Positions 1 through 5,626 of a DNA stretch of 6,082 bases are shown piece by piece. Numbering within the stretch: the first letter of the stretch is position 1; each line of letters begins with the position of its first letter. The DNA lies in the NCBI GenBank assembly GCA_019747165.1, contig JAIERC010000350.1:1-6082 (forward strand). The letters run 5' to 3'. This DNA comes from Sphingomonas sp. (lineage in GTDB: Bacteria > Pseudomonadota > Alphaproteobacteria > Sphingomonadales > Sphingomonadaceae). Both the position numbers and the translations under genes were made by a program. The notes under the pieces are model-generated. The model saw nothing but the letters and a program-made list of their open reading frames with translations, made no database searches and was not told the origin of the DNA.

Positions 1-1649
1 CGGGATCGGGCAAGACCGTTGCTTTTGGCCTGGCGATGTCGGGTGAAATTCTCGACGAAAATGGCGCACTGCCCTTTATCCGCGAACCGCTCGCGCTGGT
101 GATCGCGCCGACGCGCGAACTCGCGCTGCAGGTAAGCCGCGAGCTGATGTGGCTTTATGGCAAGCTCGGCGCGCGGATCGCGACCTGTGTCGGCGGGATG
201 GACGCGGCGAAGGAACGCCGCAGCCTATCGCAGGGCGCGCATATCGTTGTTGGCACGCCGGGCCGGTTGCGCGACCATCTCGAGCGTGGCTCGCTTGACC
301 TTCGCGCGTTGCGCGTTGCGGTGCTCGATGAGGCCGATGAGATGCTCGACATGGGCTTCCGCGAAGACCTGGAGCAGATCCTCGACGCGACGCCGACCGA
401 GCGCCGCACCCTGCTGTTTTCGGCAACGATGCCCAAGCCGATCATCGCGCTCGCCAAGCGCTACCAGCGCGACGCGCTACGCATCTCGACCGTGGGTGAG
501 GATCGCGGGCATGGCGACATCAGCTATCAGGCCGTTACCGTCGCGCCGGCCGATATCGAAAATGTCGTCGTCAATCTGCTGCGCTTCCACGAAGCCGAAA
601 CCGCGATGCTGTTCTGCGCAACACGCGACAATGTCCGCCATCTCCATGCCGGGCTGACCGAGCGCGGCTTCGGCGCGGTGGCGCTGTCGGGCGAGCATAG
701 CCAGAATGAACGCAACGCCGCGCTGCAGGCGCTGCGTGACCAGCGCGCGCGCGTTTGTGTGGCAACCGATGTCGCCGCGCGCGGCATCGATCTGCCGACG
801 CTCTCCCTCGTCATCCATGTCGAGCTGCCGCGCGATGCGGAAGCGCTTCAGCACCGCTCGGGCCGCACCGGGCGCGCGGGCAAAAAGGGCACCGCGATCC
901 TGATCGTCCCCTATCCGCGCCGCCGCATGGTCGAACGGATGCTGACCGGCGCCAAGATCAACGCCGACTGGATCAACCCGCCCTCCAGCGAGGACATCCG
1001 CAAGAATGATCGCGAGCGGCTGATCACGCAGCTGCTCGAACCCGTCGAGATCGACGAGGATGATCGCGAGCTGGCCCAGCGGCTGTTGACCGAGCGGACA
1101 CCGGAGGAAATCGCCGCCGCACTCGTCCGCGCCTTCCGCGCAAAAATGCCCGCGCCCGAGGAACTCATCGACCGCGACAAGCAGCCGCACGGCAGCGCCG
1201 ACGGCCATCGCGCGGGCTTTGAGGATACCGTCTGGTTCAAAATGGGCATTGGCCGTCGGCAAAATGCCGATCCGCGCTGGATTTTGCCGCTCATCTGCCG
1301 TCGCGGCCACATTACCAAGAACGAAATCGGCGCGATCCGCATCGGCGCGAACGAAACCTTCTTCCAGATTCCCCGCGCCGCCGCTGCCAAGTTCAAGGAT
1401 TCGCTGAAGCGCACGGCGGGCGGCAGTGACGATGACGGCGGTGTCGAGATCGAGGCATCGGCCACCGGCCCCGCCGCCGAGGGTGGCAATGATCGCCACA
1501 AGCGCGGCGGCCCGCCGGTCAAGCGCTATGCAGCCAAGCCTTCGGGCGGACGCCCGGGTGGTCCTCCAGGGGCACGCCCAGGCGGCCCGCCGCGCGGGGG
1601 TCCGGGTGGGCCCGGTGGACGGCCAAAGCCTGCGTTCCGGCCGAAGTAA
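1..1649 (+). CDS. DEAD-box ATP-dependent RNA helicase with DbpA-type C-terminal domain (5' partial)
   Basis: An ATP-dependent RNA helicase that remodels RNA duplexes or RNA-protein complexes in the cytoplasm, probably in ribosome assembly or mRNA turnover (DeaD/CsdA/DbpA type). The frame is open from the first base and begins inside motif I: bases 3-17 read GSGKT, so the start codon and Q motif lie upstream. Motifs then follow in order: Ia PTREL (108-122), TPGR, motif II DEAD (327-338), motif III SAT (420-428), V ATDVAARGID (about 762-791) and VI HRSGRTGR (852-875). About 61 residues at 1230-1412 (VWFKMGIGRR to KDSLKR) match the DbpA/CsdA RNA-binding domain. An acidic linker and a Gly/Pro/Arg-rich basic tail finish the protein. 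There are 548 complete codons in the window. The next gene lies 134 bp downstream on the same strand, past an inverted repeat. DeaD/CsdA-like is the best subgroup, but I do not assign a symbol. Confidence 0.96.
   Translation, partial: GSGKTVAFGLAMSGEILDENGALPFIREPLALVIAPTRELALQVSRELMWLYGKLGARIATCVGGMDAAKERRSLSQGAHIVVGTPGRLRDHLERGSLDLRALRVAVLDEADEMLDMGFREDLEQILDATPTERRTLLFSATMPKPIIALAKRYQRDALRISTVGEDRGHGDISYQAVTVAPADIENVVVNLLRFHEAETAMLFCATRDNVRHLHAGLTERGFGAVALSGEHSQNERNAALQALRDQRARVCVATDVAARGIDLPTLSLVIHVELPRDAEALQHRSGRTGRAGKKGTAILIVPYPRRRMVERMLTGAKINADWINPPSSEDIRKNDRERLITQLLEPVEIDEDDRELAQRLLTERTPEEIAAALVRAFRAKMPAPEELIDRDKQPHGSADGHRAGFEDTVWFKMGIGRRQNADPRWILPLICRRGHITKNEIGAIRIGANETFFQIPRAAAAKFKDSLKRTAGGSDDDGGVEIEASATGPAAEGGNDRHKRGGPPVKRYAAKPSGGRPGGPPGARPGGPPRGGPGGPGGRPKPAFRPK
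1509..1646 (+). other. Gly/Pro/Arg-rich low-complexity tail of the helicase
   Basis: The last 46 or so codons of the helicase encode repeated GGPP, GARPGG and GGRP units with scattered Arg and Lys and no acidic residues. Basic glycine-rich tails are common at the C-terminus of bacterial DEAD-box proteins, where they add non-specific RNA binding. The segment is seen directly; the RNA-binding role is inferred from the family. The DNA here is almost pure G+C, so assembly errors or length variation between strains are possible. Confidence 0.8.
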
Positions 1650-1694
1650 GGCTGGGGGGCGTTGCTGCCCGATCGCTTTTCTTGTTTCTTCTTC

Positions 1695-1776
1695 CGTCAC
1701 CCCGGACTTGACCCGGGGTCCCGCTGCTCAACAGCGGCGGCAAGAAGCGGGACCCCGGGTCAAGCCCGGGGTGACG
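1695..1776. repeat. REP-like palindromic element, 31-bp arms
   Basis: The left arm 1695-1725 (cgtcaccccggacttgaccc onward) and right arm 1746-1776 are reverse complements with one mismatch in 31 positions, around a 20-base spacer. A smaller competing stem, ccgctg (1721-1726) with cagcgg (1732-1737), sits inside. The arm sequence resembles short palindromic repeats scattered between genes in sphingomonads and other alphaproteobacteria, which is recalled and not checked by search. Neither arm is followed by a T run on either strand, so it is not a standard intrinsic terminator. The right arm ends 7 bases before the downstream ATG and may fold over that gene's leader. Confidence 0.88.
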
Positions 1777-1783
1777 AAGTAAG

Positions 1784-2257
1784 ATGACCTCGGCGCTGCC
1801 TTCCACCCTCCGCATCCTGGTCGATGCCGATGCCTGCCCGGTCAAGGACGAGATCTACCGTGTGGCCGAGCGCCACGGCGTGCCTGTCGCGATCGTCGCC
1901 AACAGCGCGTTTCGCGTGCCGGTGGGGCCGATGGTCGAGCGCGTCGTGGTGAGCGACAGCTTCGACGCCGCCGATGACTGGATTGCCGAGCGGGCGGACG
2001 CGCGCAGCATCGTCATCACTGCCGACATCCTGCTCGCCGATCGCAGCCTGAAGGCAGGCGCAACCGTCATCGCCCCGACCGGCAAGCCCTTCACGACAAG
2101 CTCGATCGGCAGCGCCATCGCCACCCGCGCGATCATGGCCGATCTGCGCGCCGGCGGCGACGTGATCGGCGGCCCCGCGCCATTCGGAAAAACGGATCGA
2201 TCGCGGTTTTTGTCGGCGCTGGATGCGGCGTTGGTGAGGTTGAAGCGGGCGGGGTGA
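1784..2257 (+). CDS. yaiI: YaiI/YqxD family protein (DUF188, UPF0178)
   Basis: A small conserved cytoplasmic protein of the YaiI/YqxD family. Its function is not established; the family is thought to have a PIN-nuclease-like fold, which is background knowledge. At 157 residues it matches the usual length of about 150. Family hallmarks are visible: an N-terminal ILVDADACPVKDE strand with Asp14 and Asp16, a central ITADILLADR segment with Asp81, and the C-terminal signature GGPAPFGKTDRSRF at about 129-142. The clustered aspartates could bind metal. The ATG at 1784 puts eight residues before the conserved strand and is the only good start. Its leader has no strong Shine-Dalgarno sequence, only a GAAG close to the ATG, and is squeezed against the palindromic repeat. 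The gene converges with the nucleotidyltransferase gene. Confidence 0.93.
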   Translation: MTSALPSTLRILVDADACPVKDEIYRVAERHGVPVAIVANSAFRVPVGPMVERVVVSDSFDAADDWIAERADARSIVITADILLADRSLKAGATVIAPTGKPFTTSSIGSAIATRAIMADLRAGGDVIGGPAPFGKTDRSRFLSALDAALVRLKRAG

Positions 2258-2332
2258 GGCTCGGTTGTGAGCAATGTCAGTGTTTGGCGGCAACAGGTCT
2301 GGCGCTTCCGAGGGTCAGCCCGGTGATAACTG
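2258..2332. other. Convergent intergenic gap, no recognisable terminator
   Basis: This 75-bp spacer separates the 3' ends of the YaiI-family gene and the nucleotidyltransferase gene. I see no GC-rich hairpin followed by a T run on either strand, and no gene. Confidence 0.5.
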
Positions 2333-3085
2333 CTATTGGCTCAAGCGCCAGGATGCAGGAGCAACGCGGCAATCACCATCAAACAGCAGGCCACCGTGCG
2401 GTTCCAACTCGGCTTCGGCAAGCGCAATCACAGGGTCGGCATTTCCGGAAGAGAACAATGTTCGAAAAGCGCTGTCGAACCGATCCGCAAGGTGGCTATC
2501 GGCTTCACGGAGCAGGCGTGGTGCCCACTTTCCAGCGCCGTTCCAGCGCGCCCTTCCCAGCAAAGCAAGCTCTACGATCTTCGGATGGAGCATCGCGCCA
2601 ATCGCCATCACCTCTGCCAAAGATCGATCTCCGCGCAGATCATCAATGGCATCGGTGATTTCGTAGCGCAGTGCGTCCATAGCAATCGTAGAGAGTGGAG
2701 GCGGTCCCTGAGCGAGGCGATCTGATACAGCATTGCGCAACGCCTCCCCCTGTTCTCGCGCGTGGCCAATAACGACGCCTTCTGCGATCATGTTCAGAAT
2801 GCTGGGGCGACCTCGCGACACATCCTGATTGACGAACCATCCCAACGTCTCACGGTCGTGAACAAAGGCTTCGACCGGCATGCCATCAAAGATGAAGGAC
2901 TCTCGACGTGCCGCTTCGAGCTGGTCGTAAATTACAACGAGATCGAGGTCGGAATGGTAAGTGCCTTGGCCGCGCATGATCGATCCCGCGGCGAACGCGA
3001 AAGAAGCTGCCCCGTAGCGGGCGCAGAAAACAGCTTCGGCGATCGTTAGTGCTTGGGCAGGGGAAGGGCATTTTCGATCTGTCAT
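2333..3085 (-). CDS. Predicted nucleotidyltransferase (Pol beta superfamily, NTP_transf_2)
   Basis: A 250-residue protein with a minimal nucleotidyltransferase core. Such enzymes transfer a nucleoside monophosphate to a small molecule, protein or RNA; the substrate here is unknown. The catalytic signature is GSIMRGQGTYHSDLDLVV, with GS at 34-35 and the metal-binding pair Asp46/Asp48. The next core strand, VEAFVHD (71-77), should supply the third carboxylate, Glu72 or Asp77. The rest is mostly helical, with GKWAPR at 185-190 and an intact-looking end, HGGLLFDG near 230-237. I chose the ATG at 3083-3085 because the protein then starts close before the core; the frame stays open 66 codons further upstream, but that part is Arg-rich and resembles no domain. 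Ribosome binding is weak: GAAG about 10 bases upstream, with an AGG directly against the ATG. Hand-counted GC is 50-58% in three 60-base lines, lower than its neighbours. It looks intact and stands alone. Confidence 0.87.
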   Translation of the reverse strand: MTDRKCPSPAQALTIAEAVFCARYGAASFAFAAGSIMRGQGTYHSDLDLVVIYDQLEAARRESFIFDGMPVEAFVHDRETLGWFVNQDVSRGRPSILNMIAEGVVIGHAREQGEALRNAVSDRLAQGPPPLSTIAMDALRYEITDAIDDLRGDRSLAEVMAIGAMLHPKIVELALLGRARWNGAGKWAPRLLREADSHLADRFDSAFRTLFSSGNADPVIALAEAELEPHGGLLFDGDCRVAPASWRLSQ

Positions 3086-3205
3086 CCTGCAACTTCTACG
3101 TCCGACTTTGAGCAAACGGCAATGACACGCGAATGACCAGAAGTGAGGCGTTAGCGTCCTTATCGTCCGACGGGCGCATCGCCAGAGGAGATTTTTCGCG
3201 CAGCA

Positions 3206-3277
3206 GCGCGGCGGACGCGGAGGAGAAGTTTTTCGTAGGCAGCGCCGATGCGCTTTCTGCCTCTGCGTCCTCCGCGC
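3206..3277. repeat. Inverted repeat, probable dispersed sphingomonad element
   Basis: The arm 3206-3222 (gcgcggcggacgcggag) is the reverse complement of 3261-3277 at 15 of 17 positions, around a 38-base spacer. The outward flanks are loosely related too: T run and GC-rich on the left, cctccacgtgaac then A run on the right. The right arm, of the type tctgcgtcctccgcgcctcc, resembles a sequence I recall as scattered between genes of sphingomonads. That recollection is not verified. Confidence 0.55.
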
Positions 3278-3289
3278 CTCCACGTGAAC

Positions 3290-3326
3290 AAAAAAGCCCG
3301 CCGCCCCAGGGGAGGGGGCGACGGGC
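3290..3326 (-). terminator. Rho-independent terminator for the DUF1223 gene
   Basis: Read on the minus strand, the arm 3326-3315 (gcccgtcgcccc) pairs with 3307-3296 (ggggcggcgggc) at 11 of 12 positions around a 7-base loop. Six T follow directly (3295-3290). The hairpin begins about 70 bases past the DUF1223 stop codon, and the orientation fits only that gene. Confidence 0.87.
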
Positions 3327-3330
3327 GGAT

Positions 3331-3366
3331 CCCGGTCTTTCCGGGTCTGCGCCCCCGCAAAGGGGG
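3331..3366 (-). repeat. Two accessory hairpins upstream of the terminator
   Basis: Between the DUF1223 stop and its terminator lie two further short perfect stems: ccccc 3352-3356 with ggggg 3362-3366 (loop gcaaa), and cccgg 3331-3335 with ccggg 3341-3345 (loop of five). Together with the terminator they would give the transcript three consecutive 3' hairpins. A role in protecting the RNA end is inference. Confidence 0.5.
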
Positions 3367-3397
3367 GGGAACGAGAGCGCAGGAGGGGAGGAGAAGA

Positions 3398-4156
3398 TTA
3401 GATTTTGCGCGCGGCGATGATCGCGCCGCCCTTGCCTTGCTGCACCAGCACGGCGGTCTTCAAGCCAGCGGGGGCTGCAGGGAGCGTGAAGCTCTGCGCC
3501 CGGCCCTGCCACTGGCCGATGTTGGTCAACTGGCGGACGATGTTGCGATGGGGGATCGTCCGACCGCCATTTTCGCCGCCCTGAATTGCTACCTCTTGCG
3601 TCCGCGGGTCATAGCGGACCGCCCAAACGGTCGCGCTCCCGCTACCCGCGCCGACAGTCACATTGTTACCAGCAACTGCGATTTCCGGGCCCGATGTGTT
3701 GGCATTGCGCGCAATTGCCTGGTTCAACTCGCCTTCGCGGCTGCCGAGGACGGCGTCACGCCCGTTGACGATCACCTGGGGCGTCGCGACCTGGCCACGA
3801 CCGGCGGCATGGGCATAATCCCATTGGCGCGCCGTGAAAGCGGGGCTGCCAAAAGTGTCTTTCCAGCCAAGATCATCCCAATAGGTGACCGAAAAGGTCA
3901 ATGGGATGACGTCAGCGCGATCGGCATATTTGTTGACCACGTTGATCGCCGGTGGGCAGGAAGAGCAGCCTTGGCTTTGATAAAGTTCGATGACGGTCGG
4001 GTGAGCGGCATCGCCAGTGGCGGCAACCGTGGTTGCGGGGGCACCGGCACCGGCACCGGCACCTGCACCCTCACCGGCAAAAGCCGAAGGGGTTGCCGTC
4101 GCGCCTGAGCAGGCAGCGAGGAAGAGAGCAGTCGAAGCAGCGAGAATAGTACGCAT
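3398..4156 (-). CDS. DUF1223 family lipoprotein with thioredoxin-like CxxC site
   Basis: A 252-residue secreted protein of the DUF1223 family, which has a thioredoxin-like fold and no firmly established function. The N-terminus is a lipoprotein signal: MRTILAASTALFLAAC with lipobox LAAC and lipidated Cys16, so the mature protein should be anchored in the envelope. A flexible Gly-Ala linker (about 28-40) precedes the domain. The family signature is plain: VIELYQSQGCSSCPP with Cys64 and Cys67, then SVTYWDDLGWKDTFGSPAFTA and ATPQVIVNGR. The CxxC pair at the end of the first strand suggests thiol-disulfide chemistry or metal binding, which is inference. The start is firm: AGGAG at 4163-4167 lies six bases before the ATG. 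A strong terminator lies downstream. It is divergent from the Tat-exported aminotransferase gene, so the two may share control. Length is normal for the family and no defect is seen. Confidence 0.93.
   Translation of the reverse strand: MRTILAASTALFLAACSGATATPSAFAGEGAGAGAGAGAPATTVAATGDAAHPTVIELYQSQGCSSCPPAINVVNKYADRADVIPLTFSVTYWDDLGWKDTFGSPAFTARQWDYAHAAGRGQVATPQVIVNGRDAVLGSREGELNQAIARNANTSGPEIAVAGNNVTVGAGSGSATVWAVRYDPRTQEVAIQGGENGGRTIPHRNIVRQLTNIGQWQGRAQSFTLPAAPAGLKTAVLVQQGKGGAIIAARKI
4041..4076. repeat. Hexanucleotide tandem repeat (gcaccg) within the DUF1223 gene
   Basis: Six 6-base units: three perfect gcaccg (4041-4058), then gcacct, gcaccc and tcaccg with one change each. On the coding (minus) strand they read alternating Gly-Ala codons in the linker between the lipidated Cys and the folded domain. 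The unit is a multiple of three, so gain or loss would change linker length and keep the frame. Confidence 0.85.
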
Positions 4157-4333
4157 GATAGGCTCCTGAGTGTCTTGGAGAAGCTGCCATCTGGCTGCCT
4201 CATGCTACCCTATTCACGGGGGCCGCTGGAGTGGTTACAGCGGCTGCAGAAAATTGAGCGGCGCAAGGTGCATGGACGGGTGGTGGGTGCGGGTTTAGGC
4301 TGCGCGCTCCACGATCAGTTTGGAAAAGCCATC
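4157..4333. promoter_or_regulatory. Divergent intergenic region between DUF1223 and aminotransferase genes
   Basis: These 177 bp must hold the start signals of both divergent genes. I could not identify a convincing sigma-70 -35/-10 pair in either direction. The one clear structure is a perfect 7-bp inverted repeat, gccgctg 4222-4228 and cagcggc 4238-4244 with a 9-base centre. It could be an operator or an RNA hairpin, but a stem of this size can also arise by chance in GC-rich DNA. Confidence 0.45.
4163..4167 (-). promoter_or_regulatory. Shine-Dalgarno site of the DUF1223 gene
   Basis: AGGAG on the minus strand, six bases before the ATG at 4156. It is the clearest ribosome binding site in the window and fixes the start that gives the lipoprotein signal. 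Confidence 0.8.
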
Positions 4334-4429
4334 ATGTCGATCAATCGCCGGAACATGATGATGGGCTCGGTGGCGTTTCCGCTTGCAGCGCGCGCCGCCG
4401 CCCTGCCCATGAGCGGTGCGGCGCGTGCC
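4334..4429 (+). other. Twin-arginine (Tat) signal peptide of the PLP enzyme
   Basis: Residues 1-32 contain Arg5-Arg6 followed by Asn and three Met (the RRx-hydrophobic-hydrophobic pattern), a mildly hydrophobic stretch from 11 to about 25, and the signal peptidase motif Ala-Arg-Ala before Asp33. One Arg at 20 interrupts the hydrophobic stretch. Low hydrophobicity is usual for Tat signals, but this makes the call a little less certain. Confidence 0.75.
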
Positions 4430-5602
4430 GATGATGAGGCCTATTGGGCCAGCATTGCCGCGCACTATGATGTCACGTCGCAGGTCATTCAGCTCGAGAA
4501 TGGCAATTGGGGCATGATGGCGCGCCCGGTGCTTGCCGCTTATGAACGGGCGATTGAACGGGTCAATCGCGAGAATAGCTTCTACGCCAGGCGGACGATG
4601 GAGCAGGATCTGCTCACCGTTCGAGCGCGCGTCGCGTCGGCCTTGGGCGTGGCGACCGACGAGATCGCGTTGACGCGCAACGCGACCGAAGCGCTGCGCG
4701 CGCTGATCGAGGGTTACAACAAGCTGCGACCCGGCGACGCGGTGCTCTACGCCGATCTCGATTATGACAGCATGCAGGGCTATGTCGAAGGACTGCGCGC
4801 GCGGCGCGGTGTCGAGGTCAAGCGCATTGCACTGCCGGAGCCCGCAACCTGGCAGGGGCTGATCGATGCCTATGCGCAGGCCCTGGAGGCCAATCCACGG
4901 ATCAAGTTGATTTTACTTACCCATCTCAGCCACCGGACGGGGCTTGTCCTGCCGGTGCAGGAGATCGTCGCGCTGGCACGGGCAAGGGGCGTCGATGTCA
5001 TTCTGGATGCCGCGCATAGTTGGGGTCAGCTCGACTTCTCGTTCCCTGACTTGGGCGTCGATTTTGCCGGGTTCAACCTCCACAAATGGATGGGCGCGCC
5101 ATTGGGGGTCGGCATCGCTTATGTCCGCAAGGCGCGGGTGCGCGATATCGATGTCGATCCCGCCAACGGGGTAGGCGGCGCAGACGATCTTCAGGCACGC
5201 GTCCACACCGGCACCCCTGATTATGCCGCCCAGTTGACCGTGCCCGATGCGATCGCCTTCCAGGAGACGATCGGGGCAGGCCCGCGTGCGGCGCGGCTGA
5301 AGCTATTGCGCAATCGCTGGGTGGAACCGCTGCGCCAAATCGACGCGTTGCAAATCCTGACGCCGACAGACCCACGGCTATCCGGCGGTATCACGTCGTT
5401 TCGCTTCAAGGGAAAAGGGTCACGGGCCGACAATGTCGCCATCGCCAAGCAGTTGCTTGACGAATTTGGCATTTTTTCGGTTCACCGCGTCGGCGTGGCA
5501 GCGGGGTGTTGCGTCCGGATTACGCCGGCGTTGTTTACGACATTGGGTCAGGTCGATGCTTTGGCAGTTGCGCTTAGAACAATGGCAGCGCGAATAGCAT
5601 AA
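4334..5602 (+). CDS. Tat-exported class V aminotransferase-fold PLP enzyme (isopenicillin N epimerase/PvdN-like)
   Basis: A 422-residue fold type I PLP enzyme of aminotransferase class V. The relatives I recognise are isopenicillin N epimerase (CefD), EgtE and the periplasmic pyoverdine enzyme PvdN; the substrate here is unknown. The N-terminus is a twin-arginine signal: NRRNMMMG (RR at 5-6), a weakly hydrophobic Ala-rich stretch, and a likely cleavage site ARA|DD after residue 32. It is therefore probably folded with its cofactor and exported to the periplasm. Active-site landmarks are complete: DVILDAAHSWG with Asp225 (PLP ring nitrogen) and His228, NLHKW with Lys251 as the Schiff-base lysine, HTGTPDYAA at 291-299, and VRITPAL with Arg395 as the likely carboxylate-binding residue. 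I chose the ATG at 4334, with GGAAAAG about 10 bases upstream; the frame runs 53 codons further upstream, but that would bury the Tat signal. Adjacent cysteines 392-393 are unexplained. Confidence 0.9.
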   Translation: MSINRRNMMMGSVAFPLAARAAALPMSGAARADDEAYWASIAAHYDVTSQVIQLENGNWGMMARPVLAAYERAIERVNRENSFYARRTMEQDLLTVRARVASALGVATDEIALTRNATEALRALIEGYNKLRPGDAVLYADLDYDSMQGYVEGLRARRGVEVKRIALPEPATWQGLIDAYAQALEANPRIKLILLTHLSHRTGLVLPVQEIVALARARGVDVILDAAHSWGQLDFSFPDLGVDFAGFNLHKWMGAPLGVGIAYVRKARVRDIDVDPANGVGGADDLQARVHTGTPDYAAQLTVPDAIAFQETIGAGPRAARLKLLRNRWVEPLRQIDALQILTPTDPRLSGGITSFRFKGKGSRADNVAIAKQLLDEFGIFSVHRVGVAAGCCVRITPALFTTLGQVDALAVALRTMAARIA

Positions 5603-5626
5603 CCGAGCGCCTAAGCGCGCCGTTTA
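5603..5626. other. Short convergent gap
   Basis: Only 24 bases separate the stop codons of the convergent PLP enzyme and NrsF genes. The sole structure is a 4-bp stem, gcgc 5607-5610 with gcgc 5615-5618, too small to call a terminator. Transcripts may therefore overlap. Confidence 0.45.

Larger units (their letters stand above)
3086..3397. other. 312-bp intergenic region without a gene
   Basis: It holds the upstream region of the nucleotidyltransferase gene (about 3086-3190), a dispersed inverted repeat (3206-3277), and the terminator with accessory hairpins for the DUF1223 gene (3290-3366). Several frames are open across it on both strands, but they read Arg-, Ser- and Ala-rich low-complexity sequence created by the repeats, and I accept none of them. 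I cannot name a convincing -35/-10 promoter for the nucleotidyltransferase gene. A run of eight G lies at 3362-3369. Confidence 0.7.

Noticed and set aside
36..38. ATG as the helicase start
   Set aside because: The same frame is open from base 1 and encodes the Walker A GSGKT just before it, so the true start is upstream of the window.
477..1700. Open frame of about 400 codons on the minus strand opposite the helicase gene
   Set aside because: It is antisense to a helicase with a full ordered set of motifs, shows no recognisable domain, and long antisense frames are common in GC-rich codon-biased genes.
1695..1776. Intrinsic terminator for the helicase gene
   Set aside because: The hairpin is strong, but no T run follows the stem on either strand. 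It is better described as a dispersed palindrome, though it may still affect transcription.
1760..2293. Minus-strand frame opposite yaiI
   Set aside because: It is a shadow of the YaiI-family gene, begins beyond it and has no family resemblance.
2254..2725. Overlapping plus-strand frames opposite the nucleotidyltransferase gene
   Set aside because: They are antisense to the clear GS...DLD nucleotidyltransferase and have no recognisable content of their own.
3096..3512. Open frames on both strands through the 3086-3397 gap
   Set aside because: They read through inverted repeats and a terminator and give low-complexity Arg/Ser/Ala sequence, with no ribosome binding sites.
4041..4076. CRISPR-like or regulatory direct repeat
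   Set aside because: The units are 6 bases long without spacers and lie in frame inside a gene, so this is a coding microsatellite.
4175..4333. Upstream in-frame ATG at 4175 for the PLP enzyme
   Set aside because: It would place 53 unrelated residues before a good Tat signal and overlap the start region of the divergent gene.
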